From the NCBI GenBank assembly GCA_050260415.1, contig JBLNCE010000062.1, positions 1 through 9,604 on the forward strand: a stretch of DNA of 9,604 nt, given 5' to 3'. The notes beneath the pieces are model-generated. The model searched no databases and had not been told where the DNA came from. It was given only the letters and a program-made list of their open reading frames with translations. Made by a program: the position numbers and the translations under genes. Position 1 is the stretch's first letter. Each line of letters opens with the position of its first letter. Positions 1 through 6,385 of this stretch are shown here, in pieces. Source of the stretch: JBLNCE01 sp050260415 (lineage in GTDB: Bacteria; Bacillota; UBA4882; JAAYXC01).

Positions 1-168
1 CGGCGAGGAGCAAAGCCCGTGGATACCGCAACGTCAACAACCTAATCACGATGGTCTACCTCATCGCCGGCAAGCTCAAGCTCTCACCTCAATGCGTGTA
101 ACTGGAAACACTTCCGTGGGCTGCTATGGTCGATCATGTTAATAACCCACACGGAATAGCGAAGAGCC
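1..168 (+). mobile_element. Right end of an ISL3-family insertion sequence (partial)
   Basis: The segment holds the last codons of a transposase (stop at 99-101), a 67-base non-coding tail, and a terminal sequence at 161-168 that reads GGCTCTTC when viewed inward from the minus strand. ISL3-family elements are known to have terminal inverted repeats beginning GGCTCTT and to make 8-bp target duplications. The trkA reading frame stops matching its family exactly at this boundary, which independently places the element end at 168 or 169. The predicted target duplication copy is CTAAATTT at 169-176. The left end of the element and the second duplication copy lie outside the window. The family assignment rests on the short transposase tail plus the terminus. 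Confidence 0.75.
3..101 (+). CDS. ISL3-family transposase, C-terminal 32 residues (partial)
   Basis: Frame 3 is open from the window edge to a TAA at 99-101 and encodes a tail containing SKARGYRNVNNLITMVYLIA, followed by GKLKL. From family knowledge this resembles the end of ISL3-type (IS204/IS1001/IS1096/IS1165) DDE transposases, which close with a basic ARGYR/RGFRN-type motif and a hydrophobic MIYL.AGKL segment. The catalytic DDE residues are upstream, outside the window, so activity cannot be judged. The stop is 67 bases from the element terminus, a normal spacing. The visible end looks undamaged, so the insertion may be fairly recent. Confidence 0.65.
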   Translation, partial: ARSKARGYRNVNNLITMVYLIAGKLKLSPQCV

Positions 169-851
169 CTAAATTTGTCCTTGTTCAGCTTCAACAAGCC
201 GTTGAGCCCATGGAATCCGTTGGCGCGGCCCAGGACATAGATCGTATCGCCGCTCAACAATTGTGTACCGCCGTTGGGAATGAAGACTTGATCCTTGCGG
301 ACGACGGCGATGACCGTGAAGCGATTCAGGCCTATATCCGCAATATGTTTGCCGCTGATGGCCATCTCGTCCCCGATCTTCAGCCCAATCATGCTCAGCC
401 TGCCGTCAAAGAAATACTCGATATCACTGGCCATCGGCACGTGGACCAGGCGGAATATCTCCTGCGCCGCCAGGTACTCCGGGTTGATGATCAGGTCGAT
501 GCCGTAATGCGCATAGGAAAGCACCAGGGGGTGGTCTGAGGTATAGTCCGGGTTACGAACCCTGGCGACGGTCATCCCCACGCCGGATTGCTTGGCGGTC
601 ATGCAGGCGATCATGTTCAACTCATCGTTTTCCGTCACGGCCAGCATGATATCGGTCTCGGCGACATTGATCTCCCGCAACGTTGTCGGACTGGCGCCGT
701 TGCCCACCACGGTCATGACATCCAGGTTGCTGGCGATTGCCTTCAGGTGCTCCGGATCCTTGTCGACCACGATGACATCGTGCCGCTCCTCGGAGAGAAT
801 GCGCGAGATGTCATAGCCCAGTTTGCCCGCGCCCACAACGATTATCTTCAA
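84..851 (-). pseudogene. trkA: Trk potassium uptake NAD-binding protein TrkA, truncated by IS insertion
   Basis: TrkA is the cytoplasmic gating subunit of Trk K+ transporters and binds NAD(H)/nucleotides through RCK domains. The start is a TTG at 849-851. It gives LKIIVVGAGKLG at the N-terminus and is preceded by GGAGG (860-864) at 8-base spacing; the upstream ATG codons are less well placed. Residues 1-120 form an RCK_N Rossmann domain (GAGKLG, then the acidic VVDKD end of beta-2). Residues about 135-215 form an RCK_C domain ending VLGRANGFHGLNGLLKLNKD. Full-length TrkA is about 450 residues and repeats this pair. Here the frame runs into IS sequence after residue 227-228 (base 169), and the last 27-28 codons plus the stop (84-168) are IS-derived. 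The missing second half may lie beyond the element. A natural single-unit KtrA-like protein of about 220 residues is possible, but the join falls at the usual inter-repeat linker. Confidence 0.8.
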
Positions 852-1032
852 GAACAATTCCTCCATGGCGTGGGGTATTGATCCCCGCGGCCTGCCCAGC
901 ATCGCCGCTGGGCTGAAGTCGAAAGCACAAAAAGTAATTATTCAAGATGAAACAGGGTAATTCCTGCCAGAGGGCTTACTTGGCGAAAAATACCTGCCGC
1001 GAGTCCGCGGCCGTGCAGCTTTCTGGCGCACC
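852..1032. other. Intergenic region between serA terminator and trkA
   Basis: This is the leader and promoter region for the minus-strand trkA gene. It carries the trkA ribosome binding site (860-864) and a perfect 7-bp hairpin, GCCCAGC at 894-900 with GCTGGGC at 907-913. The hairpin has no following T-run, so it is not an intrinsic terminator. An AT-rich patch at about 930-945 could hold a -10 element, but I see no convincing -35/-10 pair. Confidence 0.4.
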
Positions 1033-1058
1033 AAAAAAACCCCCTCACGGTGAGGGGG
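1033..1058 (-). terminator. Intrinsic terminator of serA
   Basis: On the minus strand an 8-bp GC-rich stem (1040-1047 with 1051-1058, 3-base loop) is followed by seven T residues (A-run at 1033-1039 on the plus strand). It lies about 30 bases after the serA stop codon, and it separates serA transcription from the downstream trkA gene. Confidence 0.9.
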
Positions 1059-1088
1059 CATATACCTATATATAAAATGATGGACGGA

Positions 1089-2666
1089 CTAAAAACTGAC
1101 CAGCTTCGCCTCCTCCACCCCGTCGATCCTGGCCACTTTGCCCAAGATCTCGGCGGAGATGGCATTGTCCACGGAGAGCACCATGATGGCCCGGCCGCCG
1201 GCCGTCTTGCGGCCGACCTGCATAAAGGCGATATTGATGCCGGCATCCCCCAGGATCGTGCCGACCTTGCCGACTACGCCCGGCTTATCCTGGTGCGGGG
1301 CCACGAGCATATATCCTGTGGGCGCCACATCGAAGAAGAACCCGTCGATCTCCACGATCCGCTCGTCATCACGGCGAAAGAGCGTGCCGGCCGCCACGCG
1401 GACACCCTTTTCCGTCTCGACCTTTACCCGGATCAAGCTTGTATAGTCCTCGGGAGCCGCGGCCTTGCGCTCGATCACCTTCAGCCCGCGCTCCTTGGCG
1501 AGTAGCGATGCGTTGACCAGGTTGACCTCGTCGGAGAGAATCGGACGCAGAAATCCAATCAGCAGCGCGGTAGTCAGCGGCGTCACGTCATGCTCCGCGA
1601 TCTCGCCAAGGTAACTTGCCTCCAGCTTTCCGATCCGTCCGCCGTCCAACTGCACCAACAGCGTGCCGATCTTCTCCGCCAGCGGCATGAACGGTCTCAA
1701 GACCGCCAGGACCTCGGGCCGCACCGAGGGGATATTGACCGCGTTCTTGAACGCCTCGCCCCGCAGGGCCTTGGCCATCTCAATCGCCACATCGATTGCC
1801 ACGTTGACCTGGGCTTCCTCCGTCGAGGCGCCCAGATGCGGTGTGCAAATCACCTGGGGCAGTTCGATCAATTCCCGGTTGAGCGGCGGTTCTTCGTTGT
1901 AGACGTCGATGGCCGCGCCGGCGACGTGGCCCGATTTGATGGCCTCCACCAGCGCCGCCTCGTCGATGATACCGCCCCGGGCGCAGTTTATCAGACGGAC
2001 GCCCTTCTTCATCTTGGCCATGGCGCCCGCGTCGAGCAAACCCTTGGTTTCCGCCGTCAACGGCGTGTGCACGGTGATATAGTCAGCCTCGGCCACAATC
2101 TGCGCCACGGTGGCCTGACGGATCCCGAGCTTTTCCGCCCGTTCATCGGTGAGGAAAGGATCGTACCCGAGGATCGTCATGCCCATCGCCTGCATCCGCA
2201 GGGCGACCTCGGTACCGATGCGGCCCAAGCCGATTATGCCGAGGATCTTGTCCCTGACCTCGACGCCGGTGAAGGATTTGCGGTCCCACTTGCCGGCCTT
2301 TAGCGACGCCACGGCGGCCGGGATATTGCGGGCAAGGGCGAGGATCATCGCGACCGTGTGCTCCGCCGTGGAGATTGTGTTTCCGTCCGGTGCGTTCATA
2401 ACGATGATGCCGCGTTTGGTGGCAGCCGGCACGTCGACGTTGTCCACCCCGACGCCGGCCCGGCCGATGACTCTGAGCTTCGTGCCGGCCGCGATGATAT
2501 CCGCCGTGACCTTGGTCTGGCTGCGGACGATCATCGCGTCGTACTCCCCGATCATGCCGATGAGTTCTTCCTTGCTGGGCGTGCCCTTGATTACCGTCTC
2601 CAGGCCGGCTTCTTCGAGCACGGCCACACCTGCTTCGGCCACTCCGTCCAGGACCAGGACTCTCAT
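1089..2666 (-). CDS. serA: D-3-phosphoglycerate dehydrogenase
   Basis: SerA oxidises 3-phosphoglycerate to 3-phosphohydroxypyruvate with NAD+, the first step of serine biosynthesis, in the cytoplasm. The 525-residue product has the usual long-form length. The catalytic/NAD domain (about 1-310) contains the dinucleotide motif GLGRIG at 146-151 and the catalytic Arg230 (NCARGG), Glu259 (NEEP) and His277 (TPHLGAS). Residues about 320-450 match the allosteric substrate-binding domain. Residues 454-525 form a C-terminal ACT domain (DKPGVVGKVGTILGDAGINI), the usual serine-feedback site. An ATG pair sits at 2669/2666. I chose 2666 because GGAGG (2675-2679) is 8 bases away, and MRVLVLDG is the family N-terminus. 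The open frame continues upstream to 2864, but that extension has no family similarity. The gene follows ilvC on the same strand with a 235-base gap and ends at a strong terminator. Confidence 0.96.
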   Translation of the reverse strand: MRVLVLDGVAEAGVAVLEEAGLETVIKGTPSKEELIGMIGEYDAMIVRSQTKVTADIIAAGTKLRVIGRAGVGVDNVDVPAATKRGIIVMNAPDGNTISTAEHTVAMILALARNIPAAVASLKAGKWDRKSFTGVEVRDKILGIIGLGRIGTEVALRMQAMGMTILGYDPFLTDERAEKLGIRQATVAQIVAEADYITVHTPLTAETKGLLDAGAMAKMKKGVRLINCARGGIIDEAALVEAIKSGHVAGAAIDVYNEEPPLNRELIELPQVICTPHLGASTEEAQVNVAIDVAIEMAKALRGEAFKNAVNIPSVRPEVLAVLRPFMPLAEKIGTLLVQLDGGRIGKLEASYLGEIAEHDVTPLTTALLIGFLRPILSDEVNLVNASLLAKERGLKVIERKAAAPEDYTSLIRVKVETEKGVRVAAGTLFRRDDERIVEIDGFFFDVAPTGYMLVAPHQDKPGVVGKVGTILGDAGINIAFMQVGRKTAGGRAIMVLSVDNAISAEILGKVARIDGVEEAKLVSF

Positions 2667-2704
2667 CATTAACTCCTCCCTCTTTTCACTCTTCACCATG
2701 CGAT

Positions 2705-2743
2705 CGGAGGGGCCATACGCCTCCGTATACCACCGGCATACGG
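2705..2743 (-). promoter_or_regulatory. Overlapping alternative hairpins in the serA leader
   Basis: Three short perfect inverted repeats share bases just upstream of serA. 2705-2710 (CGGAGG) can pair with 2720-2725. 2715-2719 (ATACG) can pair with 2724-2728. 2723-2728 (CCGTAT) can pair with 2738-2743. Because they overlap, only some can form at once. The innermost lies 35 bases from the serA start. No known riboswitch class is recognised. A regulatory role is inference only. Each stem is only 5-6 bp, so chance is a real alternative. Confidence 0.3.
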
Positions 2744-2839
2744 GCTGGTTGCTGGGACCACGGGGCAGAACAGAAACAACCACTTCTGCGCTGCCCAGCG
2801 GTTCCAGCGGCTCCGAAACCAGCCGTTCCCAACTTACCA

Positions 2840-2903
2840 GGCATGAGGCGAGAGGCATGAGCAATATTCACGCCTTCCGCCTCACGCCTCACGCCTCTTG
2901 CCT
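2840..2903 (-). repeat. Imperfect inverted repeat with GCGTGAG direct repeats after ilvC
   Basis: The two arms, about 2840-2860 and 2868-2889, are roughly 21-22 bases each. They pair with a few transition-type mismatches around a short AT loop. The right arm region (2871-2899) is built of repeated CGCCTCA units. The structure begins directly at the ilvC stop codon (2902-2904) and has no following T-run on the minus strand, so it is not a standard terminator. The same GCCTCACGCC unit recurs at 4009-4026, on the other side of ilvC. It could stabilise the ilvC 3' end or simply be a dispersed low-complexity repeat. Confidence 0.6.
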
Positions 2904-3894
2904 ATTTTTTAATCCAACTCATCATGCCCCGCAGCACGGCGCCCACCTTCTCGATGGGGTGCTCCTTGCCCTGCTCGCGAAGGGCATTGAAGACGGGCCT
3001 TCCGACCTGGTTTTCGAGCAGCCATTCGCGGGCGAATTTGCCGCTCTGGATCTCGGCCAGGACTTTCTTCATTTCCTGCCTGGTCTCCTGGGTGATGATG
3101 CGCGGGCCGACCATAAAATCGCCGTATTCGGCGGTGTCGCTGATTGAATAGCGCATACGGCTTATGCCGCCCTCATAGATCAGGTCCACGATCAGCTTCA
3201 TCTCGTGCAGGCACTCGAAGTACGCGATCTCGGGCTGGTAGCCGGCCTCGACCAAGGTCTCGAAACCCGCCTTAATGAGCTCGCTCACGCCGCCGCAGAG
3301 CACGCACTGTTCGCCGAAGAGATCGGTCTCCGTCTCCTCCTTGAAAGTCGTCTCGATCACACCGGCGCGGGTGCCGCCGATGCCCTTGGCATAAGCCAGG
3401 GCGATCTCCTTGGCCTTGCCGCTCGCATCCTGAAAGACGGCGATCAGGTTCGGCACGCCGCCGCCCTCGCGGTAGACCCTGCGCACCAGGTGGCCCGGTC
3501 CCTTTGGCGCTACCATGATTACGTCCACTTCCTTCGGCGGAATGATCTGGTGAAAATGGATATTGAAACCATGGGAAAAGACCAGGACCTTGCCCGCGGT
3601 GAGGTGCTGGGCAACCTCATTGCGGTAGACCGCCGCCTGCACCTGGTCGGGCACCAGCATCTGAATGACCTGTGCCGCCTTGGCCGCCTCGCCGGCCGAG
3701 ACGGGCGTAAACCCATCCTCGATGGCCGCCCGGAAATTGTCCGTCCCCTGTACCTCCGCCACCACCACGGAAAGCCCGCTGTCGCGGAGATTCTGGGCCT
3801 GGGCATGCCCCTGGCTGCCATAGCCGATGATGGCGATCGTCTTGCCCTTGAGCAGATCCAGGTTCGCATCCTGATCGTAATACATCTTCGCCAT
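2902..3894 (-). CDS. ilvC: Ketol-acid reductoisomerase (class I), probable NADH-type cofactor loop
   Basis: IlvC converts 2-acetolactate or 2-aceto-2-hydroxybutyrate to the dihydroxy acids of valine, leucine and isoleucine synthesis, using Mg2+ and a nicotinamide cofactor. The 330-residue product is standard class I length. The Rossmann motif GYGSQG is at 24-29 and the conserved His108 is in FSHGFNIHF. The metal ligands Asp191 and Glu195 are in TDLFGEQ, and Glu227 and Glu231 are in FECLHE. The beta2-alphaB loop reads VVVAEVQGTDNFR (43-55). NADPH-type class I enzymes usually have VVVGLR.GS.SW here, with Arg and two Ser holding the 2'-phosphate. Those positions are Val48, Thr51 and Asn53, and Glu47 is introduced. 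The start ATG at 3894 has GAGG (3903-3906) at 8-base spacing. Expression is controlled by the upstream T-box. No ilvB/ilvN lies next to it. Confidence 0.96.
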   Translation of the reverse strand: MAKMYYDQDANLDLLKGKTIAIIGYGSQGHAQAQNLRDSGLSVVVAEVQGTDNFRAAIEDGFTPVSAGEAAKAAQVIQMLVPDQVQAAVYRNEVAQHLTAGKVLVFSHGFNIHFHQIIPPKEVDVIMVAPKGPGHLVRRVYREGGGVPNLIAVFQDASGKAKEIALAYAKGIGGTRAGVIETTFKEETETDLFGEQCVLCGGVSELIKAGFETLVEAGYQPEIAYFECLHEMKLIVDLIYEGGISRMRYSISDTAEYGDFMVGPRIITQETRQEMKKVLAEIQSGKFAREWLLENQVGRPVFNALREQGKEHPIEKVGAVLRGMMSWIKK

Positions 3895-3930
3895 GCTACC
3901 GTCCTCGCTTTCTTTGTGTTTCTTTATCGC

Positions 3931-3977
3931 AAAGTACTAATACTTAAGTACAAAGTACTAAGTAATAAGTACTAAGT
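3931..3977. repeat. AGTACTAA low-complexity repeat tract in ilvC leader
   Basis: The sequence is made of several close copies of AAGTACTAA with small interruptions (AAAGTACTAA at 3931-3940 and 3952-3961, then ATAAGTACTAAG at 3966-3977), plus the palindromic core CTTAAG. It lies in the transcribed leader between the T-box terminator and the ilvC ribosome binding site. It is AT-rich and unlike its surroundings. It looks like a slippage-generated minisatellite rather than a protein site array. Confidence 0.6.
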
Positions 3978-4008
3978 GCCCCTAAGAGCAGGTACGAGTC
4001 GGAACACA

Positions 4009-4026
4009 CCTCACGCCTCACGCCTT
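4009..4026. repeat. GCCTCAC tandem repeat, second copy
   Basis: Two adjacent CCTCACG units precede CCTT. The same unit occurs at 2878-2894 beyond the other end of ilvC. It sits between the T-box terminator (ends 4031) and the AGTACT tract, so both repeat types occupy one insertion-like stretch of about 100 bases. Confidence 0.5.
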
Positions 4027-4030
4027 AATT

Positions 4031-4072
4031 AAAGAAAAGGCCTCACACCCCTAATAAGCATAGGGGCGGAGG
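4031..4072 (-). terminator. T-box-controlled terminator of the ilvC leader
   Basis: On the minus strand the stem pairs 4069-4072 with 4041-4044 and 4061-4066 (CCCCTA) with 4048-4053, with a small internal loop and a 7-base apical loop. A T-rich run (4031-4038) follows. Its 5' strand overlaps the bases that would pair with the T-box sequence in the antiterminator, as expected for tRNA-dependent antitermination. Confidence 0.85.
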
Positions 4073-4333
4073 TCCGCGGTGCCACCCTAATTCCCCGTGC
4101 CTCACGGCCACGGGCTCAACCAGTATGTATATACTGCGGCGGTAACGGGCCGTCCGGCGCCTGGTACCGCGGACACCCCGGACATCCGGCTGTCCATTCC
4201 CAGGCACAGCTCCGGGGCGAGAAAGGTCACCGCCTTCAGGGCTGGTTCGCACCGGCCACCAGCTCTCTGTTGCACCGTCCAGGCGGGCCAAAACCCCATC
4301 AATGCGGTATTTTATATGGGCCGAAGTGGTATT
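4031..4333 (-). ncRNA. T-box riboswitch controlling ilvC
   Basis: The canonical T-box sequence AGGGTGGCACCGCGG is present on the minus strand (about 4074-4088). Stem I has the diagnostic apical features: ACAGAGAGCTGGTGG (about 4271-4257) followed by GGTGCGAACCAGC (4253-4241). A stem III-like hairpin (CCCGTG...CACGGG) lies at about 4094-4113, followed by the antiterminator/terminator pair. Uncharged tRNA binding the specifier and T-box stabilises the antiterminator and permits ilvC transcription. The best specifier candidate is CUC (Leu) at 4221-4219, just before the GCCCCGGAGC return strand of stem I. This fits leucine control of a branched-chain gene, but the exact register was judged by eye and neighbouring triplets cannot be excluded. 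The 5' end is inferred from the promoter. Confidence 0.93.
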
Positions 4334-4339
4334 ATATGC

Positions 4340-4369
4340 ATTATACACAGGTCCGGAGAGGCTTGTCAA
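4340..4369 (-). promoter_or_regulatory. Sigma-A type promoter of the ilvC T-box leader
   Basis: On the minus strand TTGACA (4369-4364) and TATAAT (4345-4340) are both perfect consensus hexamers with an 18-base spacer. A second TATAAT-like element follows at about 4336-4331. The predicted start is around 4333, just before T-box stem I. Confidence 0.88.
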
Positions 4370-4489
4370 TACCCAGCCCCAACCAGCGGAACCGATGGCC
4401 GAGTCATTCTCCATTCCGTAAGAACGGCTCCGTGTAGGCGAAAACATACCATTCCGTTAGTATGGGTAGATGTCTGCAAAAATGGTCGA

Positions 4490-4519
4490 TTGCTCCTGAC
4501 TTGGGCAGGGTTGTATGAT
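4490..4519 (+). promoter_or_regulatory. Candidate promoter of the solute-binding protein gene
   Basis: TTGCTC (4490-4495) and TATGAT (4514-4519) are separated by 18 bases on the plus strand, about 107 bases before the start codon at 4627. The -35 match is weak. No operator is clearly visible, although ATACCATTCCGTTAGTATGG at 4446-4465 is a loose dyad upstream. Nothing else is seen in the divergent intergenic stretch from 4370 to 4614. Confidence 0.35.
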
Positions 4520-4626
4520 ACAGATAGCGGTAATGCTTATCCCACCCAAGTGGACAATCCCCCCGGGTTATCGAGGCGTTTCGCGCGCCCATAACCATAT
4601 AAAAGATATCGAAAAGGAGGAACAAC

Positions 4627-6276
4627 ATGCGGAATTCAAGGGGTATGGTGCGTGTCCTGTTGATCTCGGTGGCGCTGATGACGGTAATCACGCTCCTCGT
4701 GCCGGTGCTGACCGCCGAGAAGGGTTACCCGGTCGCGGGCAATCCCGAGTTGAGCATCTGGTTCCCGTTGCCCGGCGGCTCGGTATTCAAGAACTTCTCC
4801 GAGGTACTCTGCTTCAAGGAAGCCTCGAAGAGAACCGGCATCAAGATTAACTGGACCAATCCGACGACCGGCCTGGATAACGAGCAGTTCAGCCTGATGC
4901 TGGCCTCCCGTAAGTTGCCGGACATGCTCACCCTCCCCTCCGGGTTGGGCGGCTGGAACAGCGGTGGAAATGCCGAGAAGTTCTACAAGGACGGCATCAT
5001 TATCAAACTCAACGATCTGATCGATAAGTACGCCCCGAATCTCAAAGCATTGCTGAATAAGAACGCTGAACTCCGCAAGCAGTTGATGGCCGACGACGGC
5101 TCGATCTACTATGTGCCTCAGATGCGGCTGCGACCGGAAATCCGCGTCTACGCGGGCTTCTTCATCCGCCGCGACTGGATGAACAAACTGGGCCTCAAGG
5201 ACCCGAAGACCCCCGATGAGTGGTATAACGTGCTCAAGGCCTTTAAGACCAGGGATCCGAACGGCAACGGCAAGGCGGATGAGATCCCGTTCGGCGGGTC
5301 GAAACACCCCGGCGGCGGCCCCTTTGAGATGATGAAGCTGCCGTGGATGTTCGGGGCGAACATCGGCTCGTCCTGGAACAACGGCCTCCAGCAGCAGAAT
5401 GGTAAGGTTGTCTTCAGCCCGATCACACCCGAGTACAAGGCGGCCCTGACCTGGATCAACAAGCTCTACGCCGAAGGCCTGATCGATCCGGACTTCGCCA
5501 TCACCGATCGCAACGGGTTCCAGGCCAAGGTCCTGGCCGACCGGGTTGGCGCCACCTTTGGCAACGCTGGCAGCGGCATTACCTACTTTATGACGAACAT
5601 GGTGGGCAAGGAGCCCAAGTCCTTCCGGATGGAGGGCGTCCCCTATCCGAAGGCCCCCGGCAGCAAGCCGTATAGCTTTGACAACTCGGTCATCAATCTC
5701 GCCACCGGCAGCGGGTTGGCCATCACGACCGCCTGCAAGAACCCGATCGCGGCCATCAAGTTCCTCGACTACGGCTTCAGCAAGGAAGGCCACATGCTCT
5801 TCAACTTCGGCGTGGAAGGCCTCACCTACAAGATGGTCAAAGGCTATCCCACCTATACCGAGATGATCACGAAGAACCGCCAGGGGCTCAATATCACCCA
5901 GGCGCTGGGCTTGTACGTCTACGGGACGAACTGGATGACCGACCAGGATGGAAGGTACTTTGAGCAATATCAGAAGATCCCGGTCCCCGGCGTCCAGGGC
6001 ACGCCCGCTTGGGACGCCATCCAGATCTGGACCAAATCCATGGACACGAGCCGGATCCTGCCTTCGGTGAATCCCAGGCCCGAAGAGGTCCAGGCCATCT
6101 CGGCCAAGTTGACTGAGATCAGCACCTACGTTCTGGAGATGTATTACAAGTTCATCATGGGCACGGCGAAGCTTTCGGAGTTTGACGCGTATGTCGCCCA
6201 GGTCAAGAAGATGGGCATCGACGATGTCGTCAAGGTCTACCAGGCGGCATTGGATCGGTACAACAAGCGCAAGTAG
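4627..6276 (+). CDS. Extracellular solute-binding protein of a carbohydrate ABC importer (YtcQ/LipO-like)
   Basis: The product is a 549-residue family 1 solute-binding protein of the long type that Bacillota use with oligosaccharide importers; the actual sugar is unknown. The start ATG has AGGAGG (4615-4620) six bases upstream. An N-terminal basic segment and hydrophobic stretch (about 8-29) form a signal peptide ending LLVPVLTA. There is no lipobox cysteine, whereas many relatives are lipoproteins, so the protein may be released or held by its uncleaved signal. DPNGNGKADEIPFG at 210-223 is the calcium-loop-like motif common in this subfamily. FFIRRDWMNKLGL, then PKTPDEWYNVLKAF, and YAEGLIDPDFA are further family hallmarks. 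The usual pair of permease genes does not follow; a strong terminator lies 40 bases downstream. No ATPase gene is nearby. The substrate is not predictable from sequence. Confidence 0.9.
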   Translation: MRNSRGMVRVLLISVALMTVITLLVPVLTAEKGYPVAGNPELSIWFPLPGGSVFKNFSEVLCFKEASKRTGIKINWTNPTTGLDNEQFSLMLASRKLPDMLTLPSGLGGWNSGGNAEKFYKDGIIIKLNDLIDKYAPNLKALLNKNAELRKQLMADDGSIYYVPQMRLRPEIRVYAGFFIRRDWMNKLGLKDPKTPDEWYNVLKAFKTRDPNGNGKADEIPFGGSKHPGGGPFEMMKLPWMFGANIGSSWNNGLQQQNGKVVFSPITPEYKAALTWINKLYAEGLIDPDFAITDRNGFQAKVLADRVGATFGNAGSGITYFMTNMVGKEPKSFRMEGVPYPKAPGSKPYSFDNSVINLATGSGLAITTACKNPIAAIKFLDYGFSKEGHMLFNFGVEGLTYKMVKGYPTYTEMITKNRQGLNITQALGLYVYGTNWMTDQDGRYFEQYQKIPVPGVQGTPAWDAIQIWTKSMDTSRILPSVNPRPEEVQAISAKLTEISTYVLEMYYKFIMGTAKLSEFDAYVAQVKKMGIDDVVKVYQAALDRYNKRK

Positions 6277-6316
6277 TTAGGCCGGTCTAGCAAGATTCAA
6301 AGGTTCCTTGTTTGCA

Positions 6317-6363
6317 CACCGAAAGGGCGGGTCGCAATCCCGCCCTTTCGGTGTTTTTGTTTT
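6317..6363 (+). terminator. Strong intrinsic terminator after the solute-binding protein gene
   Basis: A perfect 15-bp stem (6317-6331 with 6339-6353) with a 7-base loop is followed by TTTTTGTTTT (6354-6363). It makes the solute-binding gene a single-gene transcript and blocks read-through into the truncated oxidoreductase frame. Confidence 0.95.
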
Positions 6364-6385
6364 CATACCATCCAACTCCAGAGAG

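Noticed and set aside
2667..2864. N-terminal extension of SerA by 65 residues
   Set aside because: The extension has no similarity to the family. The ATG at 2666 has a well-placed GGAGG and gives the standard N-terminus.
1590..3147. Plus-strand open frames of 237 and 332 codons over serA and ilvC
   Set aside because: They are antisense to two unmistakable enzymes, with Arg/His-rich low-quality translations and no family features.
3931..4026. Possible CRISPR-like array
   Set aside because: Units are only 7-10 bases, with no unique spacers of constant length and no cas genes nearby.
4043..4594. Small open frames over the ilvC leader on both strands
   Set aside because: The sequence is fully explained by the T-box RNA, promoter and terminator, and the frames have no start signals.
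4636..5967. Long open frame (443 codons) antisense to the solute-binding protein gene
   Set aside because: It is a shadow of the GC-biased codon pattern of the plus-strand gene, and its translation shows no recognisable domain or ribosome binding site.
6308..6385. TTG at 6308 as the start of an intact oxidoreductase
   Set aside because: The codon lies at the foot of the terminator hairpin, the first 26 residues are translated terminator sequence, and no Rossmann motif is present.
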